The notes below the pieces were generated by a model. The model worked only from the letters and a program-made list of their open reading frames with translations, did no database searches and was not told where the DNA came from. Below, piece after piece: positions 25,690 through 37,954 of a stretch of 64,000 nucleotides of DNA (positions are counted from its first letter, which is position 1; each line of letters starts with the position of its first letter). The stretch is taken from assembly GCA_015680905.1 (NCBI GenBank), contig CM027377.1, positions 4,922,501 through 4,986,500 of the forward strand, written 5' to 3'. Source of the stretch: Coptis chinensis (taxonomy: Eukaryota > Streptophyta > Magnoliopsida > Ranunculales > Ranunculaceae). The position numbers and the translations under genes were made by a program.

Positions 25690-27450
25690 CCAAAATTTAG
25701 GAAAAAATATGAAAAACACACGAGAGTTGGGAGTTTTAGGATTAGGAAACCCTAGCACACCAGCTAGGGACGTTTATGAGGGTGATGGATCTGAGAACAA
25801 AACACCTTCGAGTGAGGAAGAGGACATGGATCCGATCACCTACAGCGGTTCTTTATGGAGAGGGATCACCGGAGAAGTACCGTAAAAGATTAGCAAGTGC
25901 AAAAGCCACGCCCTGAAAATATCACAGATCGACGATCTAGCTTTAGATATAGCTCGGGAATCCGTGAAGCGAAAAGCAATGATAGGAAGTTAGCGACGAA
26001 CTAGAGTGGGGGAGCTGTGGTTTACGATACCGATAGAGAAAAAATAGGATCCGATGAAAATCTTCGCAGATCGAAAGTAGGACTAATGTGTGCTACACAA
26101 GGGCAAAAATGTCAAGGAGATAAATCGAGGTGGAAGAAGTAGTGAATCCGATGATATCGTAGAGGCCAAGAAAGGAGCTCCTAGTGATGATGTATTAGGG
26201 ACAAAGGTAGCAAAGCAGCAATTTAAAAGAAGTGAATAAAGGGACAAAGAAGACCAAAAAATGGGGAGAGAAAGAGCTCATGGGTAGACATACCGACGGC
26301 ATCCATTGGCCAAGAGACACTGGAGTATATACCATCGACGATAGTCAATGGGAAGCCAAGATCCATGTCAAGTCCGCGCATTACATGAATCAAAACAAGA
26401 AATATGAGCAGTTGATTGTGGGGAGTTTTGTGGGTAGACGGTTGGGTTTTTCTTATGTGAAGGAGATAGTACAACACACATGGAAGGTTAAGAAATTTAC
26501 CATGAGAACGTATGGGGAGAGTATGTATACGCTTTGAATTTGAAAGAGAGGAAGATAGACGAAAGCAGTTCCGACATAGGATCGTTTCATATTGCCACCA
26601 ACCGCTTGTTGTAAGGCCTTGAAGTCGCTTTGTTGAAGCGTTTAACCCACTACAATACCAATATGGGTTATTATGAAGAAATTCCCATTGAATTATGGAA
26701 CAAGGAGGATTCAAAGTGGCAAGTGTCATTGGTAATCCAATGTTTGTTGATCAAATAATCGAGTCCATGACACGGACCTCGTATGCGAGGGTCCGGTTAG
26801 ATACTGGATTAGACCTATCCGAGGGGCTACCAATCGTTGTGGACCGTAAGCGCACATTTACAATACCGCTTTGAATATAACCGAAGCCTCGAGAGGTGGT
26901 GAGCTGCAAGGTTTTGGGCATACCGAAGTTAAGGTGCCCAAAGCAAGCTAAACAAGGAAATGAACAAAAGCAAGAGGTCCGGTTCGGAGAGATGGAGCTA
27001 GGAAGAAGGCGCATATAGGAAAAGATGAGATAGAGGACATGAGTTTTGGTGAAAGATAACTCGGGGGATGAGAATACAAGCGTAAATGTTATCGTCAAAA
27101 TCAATGCAAGAGAAAGTGAGAGAGAGCAATGAAACTCAAGAAGGCCAAAGTGAGGAAAGAGAGCAAGAGTGGGAAGTGCCAAACAAAAGACACACTATAA
27201 AGGCAAGAACAGAGAAAGAAAAAAATGATAACTATGCCAAGAGTGAGGAACACGAGCTGAAAGCAGAGTGGTGAAGGGCACAAAGATCGCAAAAAGGGTA
27301 CTTATGAAGGGAATGGAAGGGCAGAAATAAAGGGTTCCATGATGGGGACATGAAGAAGATCGAAGGCATATTACTTTAACAAGTAGGGAATAAGGTCAAG
27401 AGCACAAAAGAAAGGAATGTTATTTCCTTGAGTACAATAAAATCCCATAC
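25690..27450 (+). pseudogene. LINE ORF1 remnant (DUF4283/zinc knuckle)
   Basis: Readable blocks in shifting frames are LIVGSFVGRRLGFSYVKEIV (near 26415), IELWNKE (near 26690), ASVIGNPMFVDQIIESMTRT (near 26720), SYARVRLDTGLDLSEGLPIV, and CKVFGHTEVK (near 26910), which looks like a damaged CCHC knuckle (C-x-x-FGH). The order matches the nucleic-acid-binding ORF1 protein of plant L1 elements. An acidic/basic linker follows to 27270. Confidence 0.8.
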
Positions 27451-27459
27451 CTTTAAATG

Positions 27460-30400
27460 ATAAATCTTGCATTTATGAGAGGTTTTAATAAACCTTTTAA
27501 ACAAAGGGAAGTGAGGGATTTAATAAAGAAGTATGATGTTGGATTAATGGGGATTGTTGAGACGAAAGTTAAGGAAAAAACTTACACAAGTTCTTGTATA
27601 AGATAACCCGCCAGAATGGATGGGAGATCAAGCATAATTACGCATGTAGTGATTTGGGTAAAATATGGGTATGTTGGGATGTAAGGAGATGTTCTCTTGA
27701 TTATGGAGAAGACCTTTGCAATGCATAACAAGAGATGTAAATACAGATTCACGGAAGGAATTTTGTAGTGACTATCATTTTGCTAGCACTAATATAATCA
27801 CGAAGAAGAGAACGTGGAACACTCTAATGCAACAGTCGTGACAATGAATAAGCCATGGATCATATTGGGAGACTTTAATACTGTTGAGCATGCAAGAGAG
27901 AGTAGGAGGAGCGGAATTGAGGCCACATCATTTTGCGATCTTCTTAGTCGCGTATTCACGGGTGTGTAGTAGATATCTTCAAGGGGCAATCTATTAACAT
28001 GGAATAATAGGCAAGAAAAAGAGATTATGGTGCAAATTTGACAGAGTAATGGTTAATGCGGAATGGATTAGGTTATTTGGGGACTATGAGGCAGAGTTCC
28101 CGAATCCGTGAGTGGTGTCCGACCATAACGCAATGGTTGTATGCTTAAAGCAAGTGAATTTTTCGATTCTTTAACTTCGGGTCAAAGAGGAAGGGTTCAT
28201 GAGTATTGTGGAGAAAGCATGGGCATGTCCAGCCGTGGGTAACCCCATGTATATATTCATGAAGAGGCTAAAAATGGTGAAAACTGAACCGATTGCATGG
28301 AACATAAAAGCAGAATAGGCAATGTCGTTAATAGATCCAAAATGAAACGAAGGAATTGATGTTTGAGTATTCAAAGCTGAGCCGCAAGATGAGCCATTGA
28401 ACATTGGTCTCATCGGGGAGGAGAGAGAAGTGATCAAAGAATATGTGAAAGTGGTCGTGGCGGAGGAGGGATTCCATAGACGTAAGTCGAGGGATCAAGT
28501 CATCACAATGGGGGACAACAATACAAATTATTTTTTCAAGACTGTTTCAAGCAAGGAGAAATACTTAACAAAATCACTTGCCTTACAAATGATGAAGGTA
28601 CAATCTCGAGGACATCAATGAGATTGGTGAGCAAAGTGTGGGAGTTCTATAAGGAGCTATACAACCGGAGAGTATGGAGGAGGTTAATTTCTCAATGTTT
28701 GAAGATATGACACCAAAGCAATGCATTGAGGCAAATATTTATGAAGACTTGCAAAGGAATGTATCCGAGATGAGATTACCGAGGCACTAGCTAGTATTGG
28801 TAGTGATAAAGCCCGGAAGTGATGGGTTCTCTTCTATGTTCTTTAAAGCTACATGGAGAGTTATATCCGCAGATTTCATTTTAGCCGTCCAAAATTACTT
28901 CGGATCGTATGATGTTAAAAGAAGTAAACTCTACATGCATAACCCCGATTCCTAAAGTACATAGCCCTTCGTCCCTTAACTGATTATAGACCTATCTCAT
29001 GCCGTGGAGTGATGTACAAATGTATTAGTAAGATCCTCGACTAACGTAATGAAGAGTTTCATTCATCCGGTGGTGGAACCAAATCAGTCGGCATTTATTA
29101 CAAAAGCGAGCTATACAAGATAACATCCTCTTATCCCATGAGCTGCTACACAATTACCACCAGGGGATAAGGCACCGCCAAGATGTGCAAAATAAGATAG
29201 ACCTTAAGAAAGCTTATGATTCACCGGTGGGAGGTAGTGGAGTTTGCAATGCAGAGAATAGGCATCCCAAGAAAGTTTATACATGGGTTAAAGAGTGTGT
29301 GGGAGACACCTTCATACTCCATTATGTTTGAATGGTACACCTTATGGGTATTTCAAAGGAAGAAGAGGGATAAGGCAGGGTGATCCCATGTCACCATATC
29401 TTTTGTGCTAGTTATGGATTTGTTCTCTCGAGATTATGATCATAGTGTAAGGGAAGGAAGATACAAGCTCCATCAAAAATGTCAAGAACCTATCATAACT
29501 CATCCGGCTTTTATGGATGATCCGATTGCTTTCATCTATGGAGATATTGATGCAAAGAAAGTGTCCGAAAGAGAATATTGATACTCTTACAAAATGTTCG
29601 GATTGGAAGTCAATGTGAACAAGAGTCAAGTATTTTTTTTACGGGGGTGGACCAAAGCGGTTGTGAGGCAATCCAGTGATTCTCTCTTTCTCTTTCCCCC
29701 CCCGTTATATCCGGGCATGCCGCTTATCACAACAAGGTTAACTTCAAATGATTGCCTGCCTTTGATTACAAAAAAAGCTACTAACGTAATTCAGAGTTGG
29801 AAAGGGAAGTTCTTATCTTATGCAGAAGAGTTCAACTAATAAAATCAGTTTTGAATAGCTTGAGTGTATAATTTCTCGTGTTTTATTGTACCACGAGAAT
29901 TATTGATGAGATTAATAAGCTATGCCGAACTTCTTATGGAATGGTCCGTGATTGCCTTCATCGGTTGGGAGAGTATCCGCTATCCGTATGATGAAGAAGG
30001 AGGGGAGTGAGGATCTTTCAAGAATGAATCATGCAGCAATAACATGAGACACTTATGGAACATCATAAATAAGAATGAAACGCCGGGGTTCAATGGGTAT
30101 ATAAGAATCTCGATAAAGGGGAAGAATTTCGAGCATGAATATAGCAAATGACTGCTCATGGAGTTGGCAAAACATCATGAAGGAGAGGGATGAAGCAAAA
30201 CATATTGCTCGCGATCAAATTGGAGATGGAGAGAATACATCATTTTGGTTAGACCCATGGCATCCCTGATGGGATTCTCAAGAGAGGTTCCCACAAGTAC
30301 TTTCGGATATGACTCGACCAATCTAGGAAGCAAGGTAGGCTGTGTTCATCGAGAATGGCAGTGGCGATACCTAATCACATTAGGGGTACAAGCAACCGAT

Positions 30401-31551
30401 ACCTTCGATAGAATGGAGGAGGAGGTAAGCATTATCAGCGGGAAGACAAGATTGTGTGGACTGCCTCAAATAGAGGTGGGTTTACATTAAAAGACACGCA
30501 CTATAGTACAAGGAATACAAAACAGTCGTAGAATGGCACTCTCTTGTTTGGTTTACAAACAAAATTCCCGTGCATTCATTCATAACTTGATGGTGCTTCG
30601 ACGAGCCCTTTGAAGGAGAGGAAAGTCGTGGATGATGATACATGCATTTTTGTTGGCGGAAAGTCGAGACAGAGGAACACTTGTTCTTTAACCGCTCTTT
30701 TCGCACAAGAGGTGTGGAGCAAACCGCTTGACAGCTTGTGGGTACTCAAGAAATAGATCGACAAATTGGCGGTGAAGAAGTGAAATGGGTAACGACCACA
30801 GCAAATTGGAAGTGGTTGTAAACAAGATGCTTTCTTCGATTAGTGTTTAATGGGTTTTGCTATTGGATTTGGAGGGAGCCAAATCGAGGATTTTTAACAG
30901 AGAAACAAAGTGGGTGATGGCATCGTATTCAATGTGGTCGCTGATGTAAAAACGGGTTAAACTCTATGAATGTGAAGATGGTGGATGGGCCGGAGAGGGA
31001 GAGGTTTGCAGAGTTGTGGAACTTGGAAGTAGACAGAGTAAAGAAGAACAAGAGGTTCTAGATGGGAAAGGGCGCTGAAGGAGTACAAAATTTGAACTCG
31101 CATTGCGCGTGCAGGGGAATCAAGGAGCGGGGCAGCTTGTAATTAGAGATGACAGGGGAGAGTTACGGCAGCAGCTAAAGGTAAATCGACATATAACAAC
31201 ATCGCCTTGGTCGAAGTTACGAGCGTGGAGCGTGGAATGAAGCTAGCAATTGCGCGGAATGTTACAAAGCTGCGAGCACAAACAGATTCCCAAAATGCGC
31301 TATCATTCATACAAAAAGCTGTCTTTCCATGGGAGGCTAACAAGATGATGAGGAGCATTAAAAGAATGGAGGCAGAATTAGAGGAATTCACTATTGTTCA
31401 TATTTTCAGAGAAGCAAATAAGTTAGCTGATTCTTTAGCGAGTACTATACTTGATGAGGCATATGTAGACATTAATATAAATTCCTTATCACATGATGTA
31501 ATCAAGATCATAGATAATGATGTTATAGGAAGAGAGTATGAGAGATTGTAA
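27460..31551 (+). pseudogene. LINE ORF2 remnant (endonuclease-RT-RNase H)
   Basis: Endonuclease pieces: RGFNKPFKQREVRDLIKKYD (27480), PWIILGDFNTVEHARES (27850) and a VSDHNAMVVCL block (28120). Reverse transcriptase pieces: IRDEITEALASIG (28760), TDYRPISCRGVMYKCISKIL (28980), NQSAFI (29080), KIDLKKAYDS (29200) and RRGIRQGDPMSPYLF (29360). The catalytic YxDD box was not seen intact. A FWLDPWH block (30240) marks the zinc-binding region. The RNase H piece at 31207-31551 reads TDSQNALSFIQKAVFPWEAN and FREANKLADSLAS, as in plant RVT_3 domains. All blocks lie in different frames; no intact product is possible. Confidence 0.85.
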
Positions 31552-31660
31552 CATGTACATAAGCTTCTATTATCAATAAAGGGGTAGGGGACCCCGTTAA
31601 CAACCCCGCTTGCTGATAAAAAAAAATAAAATAAAAAAATAATAATAATAATAATAAAAA

Positions 31661-32018
31661 TCTTTATTTGTTGTTTTATGTTAGTTTTTTTTTTGACTAG
31701 TGTGATTTCTAGATTTCCTGCCCTCCAGACTTTAAGTGACTCCCTGCCCAAGACTGTTTCTCCCTATGGTAAGAAATTTTGGTGGAAAAAAGTAATACGT
31801 TCGTGTCGTTTTTTTTTTTTTTTTTTTTCATAAAATTAGTACGATTTTTCCATTTACTTGTGAGTGATAACTAATAACAAATTTTTTAAAAAAAAATATT
31901 TTTTTTGTCGATTTTCACATCCAATTTTGCCTTTATTATGTGCAATGGTAGTTTTATTTTGGCCTTCTAAGTTTTAGAAATGTGAAAAAGATTTGTAAGT
32001 GTTTTTCAAAAGGGAATT
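31661..32018. other. No recognisable gene; poly-T/A spacer
   Basis: Follows the LINE tail. Contains a long T run at 31810-31829 and an A/T run near 31880-31910. Nothing coding. Confidence 0.4.
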
Positions 32019-32019
32019 T

Positions 32020-32718
32020 GGGGGTGAAGGCTGTGAATATATGATTTCTTTCTTGAATTTACAGTCATGGCTGTGAAGGCTAATGTTTCTGAGTTCCAAA
32101 AACGAATGTAAGATTTATCTCTTTATTTAGAATTATTTGGTGTTTGAGTATTTTCAACTTTTATTGTCTTATTGTTAGATTAAAGAGTTATGTAGCTAAA
32201 GTTGTTACCAAATATAATATGGATGGTGTTATTCTCTCACAAACCGAACAATCTCCATTCGAGCCTAAACTAGTTGGTATGTGGGCTTCTATTTTATTAT
32301 TTTATGGGTTATCTCTTTGCTTCTTGTTTTATACCTTTTTTTGTTTTTTGTTTTGTTTTAACTATGATTTATAGAGTTCCTTCTGGAGACTTTAGACTCA
32401 TCCTTAGCTGAGATTGTAGATCATCCTGATGATCTGACAACTGATGATCCTCATCCCTCAACTAGTGATCCTCTTCCAGGTGGGGGTGAAGGCTATGAAT
32501 ATATGATTTCTTTCTTGATTTACAATCATGGCTGTGAAGGTTAATGTTTCTGAGTTCCAAAAACGGATGTAAGATTTCTCTCTTCATTTAGAATTATTTG
32601 GTTTTTGAGTATTTTCAACTTTTATTGTCTTTTTTTCAGATTAAAGAGTTATGTAGGTAAAGTTGTTACCAAATATAATCTTGATAGTGTTATTCTCTCG
32701 CAAGCCCAACAATCTCCA
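32020..32718 (+). repeat. Tandem duplication of an exon-bearing unit (32020-32257, 32481-32718)
   Basis: Two copies of about 238 bp, roughly 90% identical, lie 223 bases apart. Each encodes MAVKANVSEFQKRM, then an intron-like stretch (GTAAGATTT to TTAG or CAG), then a second exon-like frame LKSYVAKVVTKYN (copy 1) or LKSYVGKVVTKYN (copy 2). Copy 1 continues into a frame with LETLDSSLAEIVDHPDD and a Pro/Asp-rich tail. I do not recognise the protein. The conserved splice-like layout in both copies suggests it was a real small gene. Confidence 0.7.
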
Positions 32719-32724
32719 ATGTCC

Positions 32725-33398
32725 TTGTTAGCAATTCGCGAATTATTCGCGAATCGAATTTTTGAAGGGCAATACGTATAATATTTTTGAATATTTCAAA
32801 TATTCAGAGTAATTTATGATTTTTTTGCTTTAAACGAATAATTCGGTTTTTGGCGAATTTTTCAAAATTTCGGCTCCAAAATAAATAATAAATAATAAAA
32901 TTCAGTTGCGCTTTTGTTATTTTTTATATATTTTATATCCTCACTCTTACTTTAAGTATCCTCACTCTTACATTTTTAATGATAAATTAATCCAAAAACT
33001 TTGATTTTATATTTTTTGGGCAATATTTAAATTGTCATGTCATGATGTATGTATTTTGAAGTTTGAACGGTAATTTCAATCTAAAAACAAATAAATAAAG
33101 GTACCTATGTGGACCATTCAATTGATTTCAATGTTTTTGTAGCTAAATTATTTAGATATGTTTGTTATGCTGTAAAGAATGACAACTATTATTAATATTT
33201 ACTAACAATAATATCACGAATTTTTGACTTCCGAATTTTTGCAACCAAACGTTTAAAACGCGTATTAATTAAACACCGCATAATTGCCGTATTGCGAATT
33301 TTTGACCGAATATTTGACCGTACCATTTTTTTGAATCACTGAATAATTCTTGAATTATTTCCGTACCGAATTTTTGCCGTATCCCGAATTGCTAACAA
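32725..33398. mobile_element. 674-bp TIR transposon (non-autonomous)
   Basis: TTGTTAGCAATTCG at 32725-32738 is matched by its exact reverse complement CGAATTGCTAACAA at 33385-33398. The subterminal regions are rich in GAATTTTT and CGAAT motifs in both orientations. The interior has no transposase. It sits directly after the second exon-duplication copy. No target duplication was clear, so hAT or Mutator-like remain possible. A second, truncated copy lies at 25366. Confidence 0.75.
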
Positions 33399-33658
33399 GA
33401 GGCAGTGTTGGTCTCCTTCATTCCCACACAACATTCAATTATTGGGCTTGAATTTGGGCTTTTTTTAATTTAGTCATTTATGATTTGCTAATTTATAGTA
33501 ACTCAGATTGGACTTGAGGATTAACCTGTTTTTTTATCTAACGGGTGTATTGAAATTCAACAGGTTTACAAGTTTATAGAGCACAAATTATTAAATTTTC
33601 CGAGTAAGACCAAGTCAAGCCTACCTCCTTAGCAAATGGTAACCTCTCACATTCATTA
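33399..33658. other. No recognisable feature
   Basis: Plain AT-rich spacer between the TIR element and the stray promoter copy. Confidence 0.4.
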
Positions 33659-33790
33659 TATCTAAAATCCCTTCAAATCCTCCCAACATTTAGGTAACAA
33701 ACTCCACATAAACACCGCACTACTTCAGAACTAGACATCATAAAGTCCAATAAGTATCCACATTTCTTCCATAAAAATTCTTCTCTTGTA
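33659..33790 (+). repeat. Extra copy of the ENODL promoter/leader
   Basis: This 132-bp segment matches 35306-35438 (about 93% identical by eye), the region just upstream of the early nodulin-like gene. Shared blocks include TCTAAAATCCCTTCAAATCC, GGTAACAAACTCCACATAAA, and AGTATCCACATTTCTTCCAT. No coding sequence follows this copy. Confidence 0.9.
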
Positions 33791-35305
33791 GTAAATATTT
33801 TTTTGAGCTTGAGAAAACTTGTTCTTAAGAGGTCTAATCAAAAGTAAAATGAGCCATGGGACTTAGAGAAATATAGTAGTGGAACCCAATGAGTAAAAAG
33901 TGACACAACCCAATTTTAAACATAATGAGTAAAACTCAAGTAAAACTAACACAATCCAATATTAATAAAAAGTATTATTCTTACCTATTACGATACGAAT
34001 TAAAATCAACCACATATTACTATGGGAATGCCCAGCTCCCCGATTGTAAACAATTTGGCGCCATTATAGTTTTTTTTGGATTTGATATACGTATTAACAT
34101 ACTGATGACCCATCTCGTAATTTTAGCAAAAAAAAAATAGAAAATTCGACTTAAATGGTCTTCCTATTTATATGCAATAAAGATCACATAGTGAAAAGAT
34201 TAAAGAGTTTGTTTATTCATCTTCGTGATGCAATTAAAAAAATGAACATATAAAAAATGCAGTTGAAATTGTTTTTGAGCTTGAGAAAATTCGACTTGAA
34301 GGATAAGTTGAACAAATTAAAGAGCAATTCAATGGCAAAACAATAACATTGTTTTTTTTTTTTTTTAATTACATTTTATTTATTTTCATAAGAATAACTC
34401 ATAAAATTTTGTTATGGCAAAACAACGGTGATGTGATTGAGGAAATTTTGATGCTTCCATTGACTTCAAATAGGTAAGGTTTTTAGACTTTGAAGTGTGA
34501 AGATATTTTGTGTATGAGTATTTGTTTTGTGTAGCGTTTAGGTATTTTTTTTTCCCAATAACGACATACTTTATTCAATATCCAATATAGATCATACAAA
34601 GGCAGTAGCCCCCTCTTTCGGCTTGTGTATGTTTGCCATTCAAATTAAGTTGTGGTATAGAGACTTACTTATTAAGTGATGAGGCTGCAACCAAATAAAT
34701 AAGGGTATTACTTTAGCTATTGAGATGCATAAATTATGTACATTTTTAGTAATATAGTCGGATATTGTACCGGGCTAATGGTCCTTGGTGCACCATTTTC
34801 AATCTGGACAGGGGCACATGGCCTATATGAGCAAGAAAAGAAAAAGAATATGACTTGTATAAAATTTGTCACGAAACTATTTCACCAACTAGTCAGACAA
34901 GTATGCAAACCGTGCTACGCATTGGTTTTTTTAAGTCTTGAAACCTGTCCCTCGAGATCGATAGTTAGCATGGTTTCTTTTGGATTCCTAATTGTAAATG
35001 GTAATTGTAATTATATAGGAGAGACTCATCTATTTATTTTTTAAAAACAAAATGGGAGATAATTATGTTATTTAAGTGATATTAGGGAGGTTTTTTTAAA
35101 TTATCAATAATAAAATAGGACTTGTTTTAATTTCAATGTGGGAAATGGAGGTAATTATTTAATTTAAGTGACATTAGAGAGGTATTTCTAAATTATTAAT
35201 AAAAATGGGACTTATTCTAAATTTAGTGAGGGATGTATTTCTAAATTAAGTAAATAAAGAGATCATAAAATAAGTAAATATGAAGACCCGGTCTACTGTA
35301 GATAT
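33791..35305. other. Spacer between promoter copies; no recognisable gene
   Basis: AT-rich, with an A run near 34128 and a T run near 34350. An open frame at 34736-35044 has no recognisable similarity. Confidence 0.35.
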
Positions 35306-35473
35306 ATCTAAAATCCCTTCAAATCCTCCCAACATGTTTAGGTAACAAACTCCACATAAACCCTGCAGTACTTCAGAACTAGACTTCATAAATTCCAATA
35401 AGTATCCACATTTCTTCCATAAAAATTCTTCTTTTGTAGAAAAGCACAAGTCACAGTTCAACACAAGCTAAGC
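35306..35473 (+). promoter_or_regulatory. Core promoter/5' leader of the ENODL gene
   Basis: The segment immediately upstream of the ATG at 35474. Its first 133 bases are duplicated at 33659. The leader nearest the ATG (AAAAGCACAAGTCACAGTTC) is A/C-rich as in many plant 5' UTRs and is not in the upstream copy. Confidence 0.5.
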
Positions 35474-36185
35474 ATGGCATTTTCTTCCAAAACATGCACC
35501 AAATTTCTCCTCCTCATCACAATCATCAGCACGTCCGTTCTCTTGGTGCATTCTGCAGGGTTAGAAGTAGGCGACAAAGAAGGCTGGGCCGTTCCCACAT
35601 CAAAGAATGACCAATTTTATAATCAGTGGGCATCAAGAAACAGATTCAAAGTTGGCGATAGCATCAGTAAGTGTACATATAGAAAAAGAAAAATATATGG
35701 TTCATAGTCAAGCAATGAACCACGGATATAAGCCATGCCTTTTGCATTGACATATATATATGCCATTATCGTGACTTTATTTCATAGAAACTGATATCCT
35801 TTAATATATGTTTCTGCAATTTTTTTTTATTGATGTAGGTTTCAAATACAAACATGACTCAGTTTTGGTCGTGACCGAGTCTGAGTATGAAAAATGCCAT
35901 TCTCCTAAGCCGATCTTCTTCTCCAACAATGGGAGCACTGTTTTTGAGTTTGATCATTCAGGCCTATTTTATTTCATAAGTGGCATTGCTGGACATTGTG
36001 ATAGAAGCCAGAAGATGATAATCAAAGTGCTGGAGGAGAAGGCGCCTCCTCCTGACGATCAGAATGAAATAGCCCCAAGTTCAAATAATCTTCCTCATCA
36101 CAATGCTGCAGTTCCAACATCTCTAGCTTCATCTCTTACTATTATGCTGGCGGTCATGGCGTTTCTTATGATTCTTTTGGTTTAG
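35474..36185 (+). CDS. Early nodulin-like protein (phytocyanin family, GPI-anchored)
   Basis: Two exons (35474-35666, 35839-36185; GT donor 35667, AG acceptor ending 35838, phase 1) give 179 residues. There is a signal peptide (about 1-27), a plastocyanin-like domain starting LEVGDKEGWAVP and continuing FKYKHDSVLVVTE, SPKPIFFSNNGSTVFEFDHS and FISGIAGHCDRSQKMIIKVL, a Pro-rich linker, and a hydrophobic tail (LTIMLAVMAFLMILLV) for a GPI anchor. Two of the copper-ligand positions are changed: Asp where the first His belongs and Ser where the Cys belongs. This is usual for early nodulin-like proteins, which do not bind copper and are thought to act at the cell surface in signalling or wall organisation. 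The gene appears intact, and the single-intron position is typical of phytocyanins. Confidence 0.95.
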
Positions 36186-37448
36186 TCCTGTGACTACTTT
36201 AGACTCGTAGTTCTAGTTTCAATTTGTAGTCTCATCTAGATCAAATTAGATATCTTCTTATTATTTTTTGAATAATTATTTTCTTCCCACCAGATGTGAC
36301 AATTTAATTTGCAATAGCATTTTCTTTGACAATTTATCTTAACTTTTGTCCATAGATTGAGCTTCAAAAGTTCTCTTAAGATTGAAAATTCCAAATTGTT
36401 GATATCTTTTGGATTTCAACCTGCTAGATCTAATCACGTCGTCTATTATATTATACAATCCTCATATATAATTATATATATTATCTTTTTTTATCAAATT
36501 TTGTATTTATATATGATCACCTTCATACAGCTTTCTGCAATGTCATCATTTCTAAAACGCATGACCATGGGTTCTAGCAAAAAAAAAGACCATGCATGGG
36601 TTCTAAGCAACCAGTACGTGTTGCTCCTTTAAGGCATTGACATGATTGGCTTGACGAAAAATTGTCGTTCAAGTTCTAAAATTGAAGAAATAAAGAACAG
36701 TGCACTAGCAGTTCAGTCCCAATCTATAATTACACACAAATAATATACAATACAATGCATTATGAGGCATAGCTAGTAAGCTAGGGATGATTATGCATGA
36801 TACTGGTCGCCTTTCTAGTTTTCTTAAGCTTTTTCCTTTCCTTTATAATTAAAAATTAAGGAGTGACTGAAAAAAGTCATTGCTAAGCATTCAAGAATAC
36901 AATTAACTGGACTAAATTGATTCTCTACAGAAAATAATTTAGCTTTGGACCCAAGAGTTTATGTGCAAATCTGCAAATCAAGTACTTCGCAATATATAGA
37001 AGAACACCAAAGCTCACAATTATCAACTCTAATTTGAGATTTAAAGAAGATTCATGTGTACTACTTCCTTAATTACGTACATTTACTTCTAACTTCCCGT
37101 GCAAAATCTCGATATATACGTACTGATTTTTCTTTTCGCTGAACGTACGGCGTACTGATCAGTTTAAGTTATTTTGAGTTTTTGACCAATCCATATTCAT
37201 CAAGCTAAATCTTTGTAGGTTTGACTCTGTGATTGCTCCAATATTATGCAGAACGATTGTGAACCCTATGTCCCCGTGTACCTAACACGTGCATTTTAAA
37301 GTGCAAATTACATAATTATTTACTCTGGAGTCAGGATGATTCGTTCAGAGTAAAAACAAGGAAATAGGAAGATAGTTGCAAAACTATCAAGTTCACGATT
37401 ATTTAAGATATACTAACTTTGGAATGAGTTAGTTGGTCTAGTAAGAAA
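36186..37448. other. 3' flank and spacer, no recognisable gene
   Basis: Includes the likely ENODL 3' UTR, then AT-rich sequence. No RNA gene or coding frame could be supported. Confidence 0.35.
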
Positions 37449-37954
37449 TGGGCTATAGTTCGAGTATTTTTAGGAGAGACACTATTCTAATATGAAACAC
37501 CAAATTTTTAATAATTTGGTGTTTTTTCATTTTCAAGAGAGACACTTTTTGATAAAAACACCAAAACAAATACTAAATCGGCCAAAATTTAGTATTTATT
37601 TTGGTGATGTATCAAATCTCTCACATTTTTCAACCACGTGGTGTTTCGAACACCATATGGGCGTGGGCTTCAATGACACGTTTTTTGCAAAACCGCGAAG
37701 GAGAGAGGGAACATGAAAAATGAATAATGAAGAAAGTCATCGCAGGTCCCACGGTTTTTGGAAAACCGTGTGGGCTTAGGCTTATGTAGTGGGCATCTAT
37801 GACACGGTTTTGCGAAAGGAGCATGGACTATACGGCGGAAGTTTATTCAAAACCGCGGCATTTGATGTCAACTTTTTTATATCACTCGTGAAATTGGTTG
37901 GTATAAATTTGGTTTGATTAAAAATTTTGGTGTTTAAGATACTCTAAAGGGCTA
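37449..37954. mobile_element. MITE-like element with imperfect terminal inverted repeats
   Basis: The left end (GGGCTATAGTTCGAGTATTT, then AAACACCAAATTTTTAAT) resembles the reverse complement of the right end (GCCCTTTAGAGTATCTT, then AAACACCAAAATTTTTAAT). The interior contains two related GTGGGCTT...GACACG...TTTTGC blocks about 130 bases apart. No transposase. Boundaries are approximate. Confidence 0.4.

Larger units (their letters stand above)
25500..31660 (+). mobile_element. Decayed L1-type LINE retrotransposon
   Basis: The stretch keeps the order of a plant L1-type non-LTR element: leader, ORF1 with a DUF4283-type domain, ORF2 with endonuclease, reverse transcriptase, a zinc-finger-like region and RNase H, then a 3' end (TTGCTGATAAAAAAAATAA) with an A-rich (AAT)n tail at 31618-31660. 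Every domain is split by stops and frameshifts, so it is inactive. The 5' boundary is approximate; no target duplication could be fixed. Its length of about 6 kb suggests a nearly full-length insertion. Confidence 0.9.
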
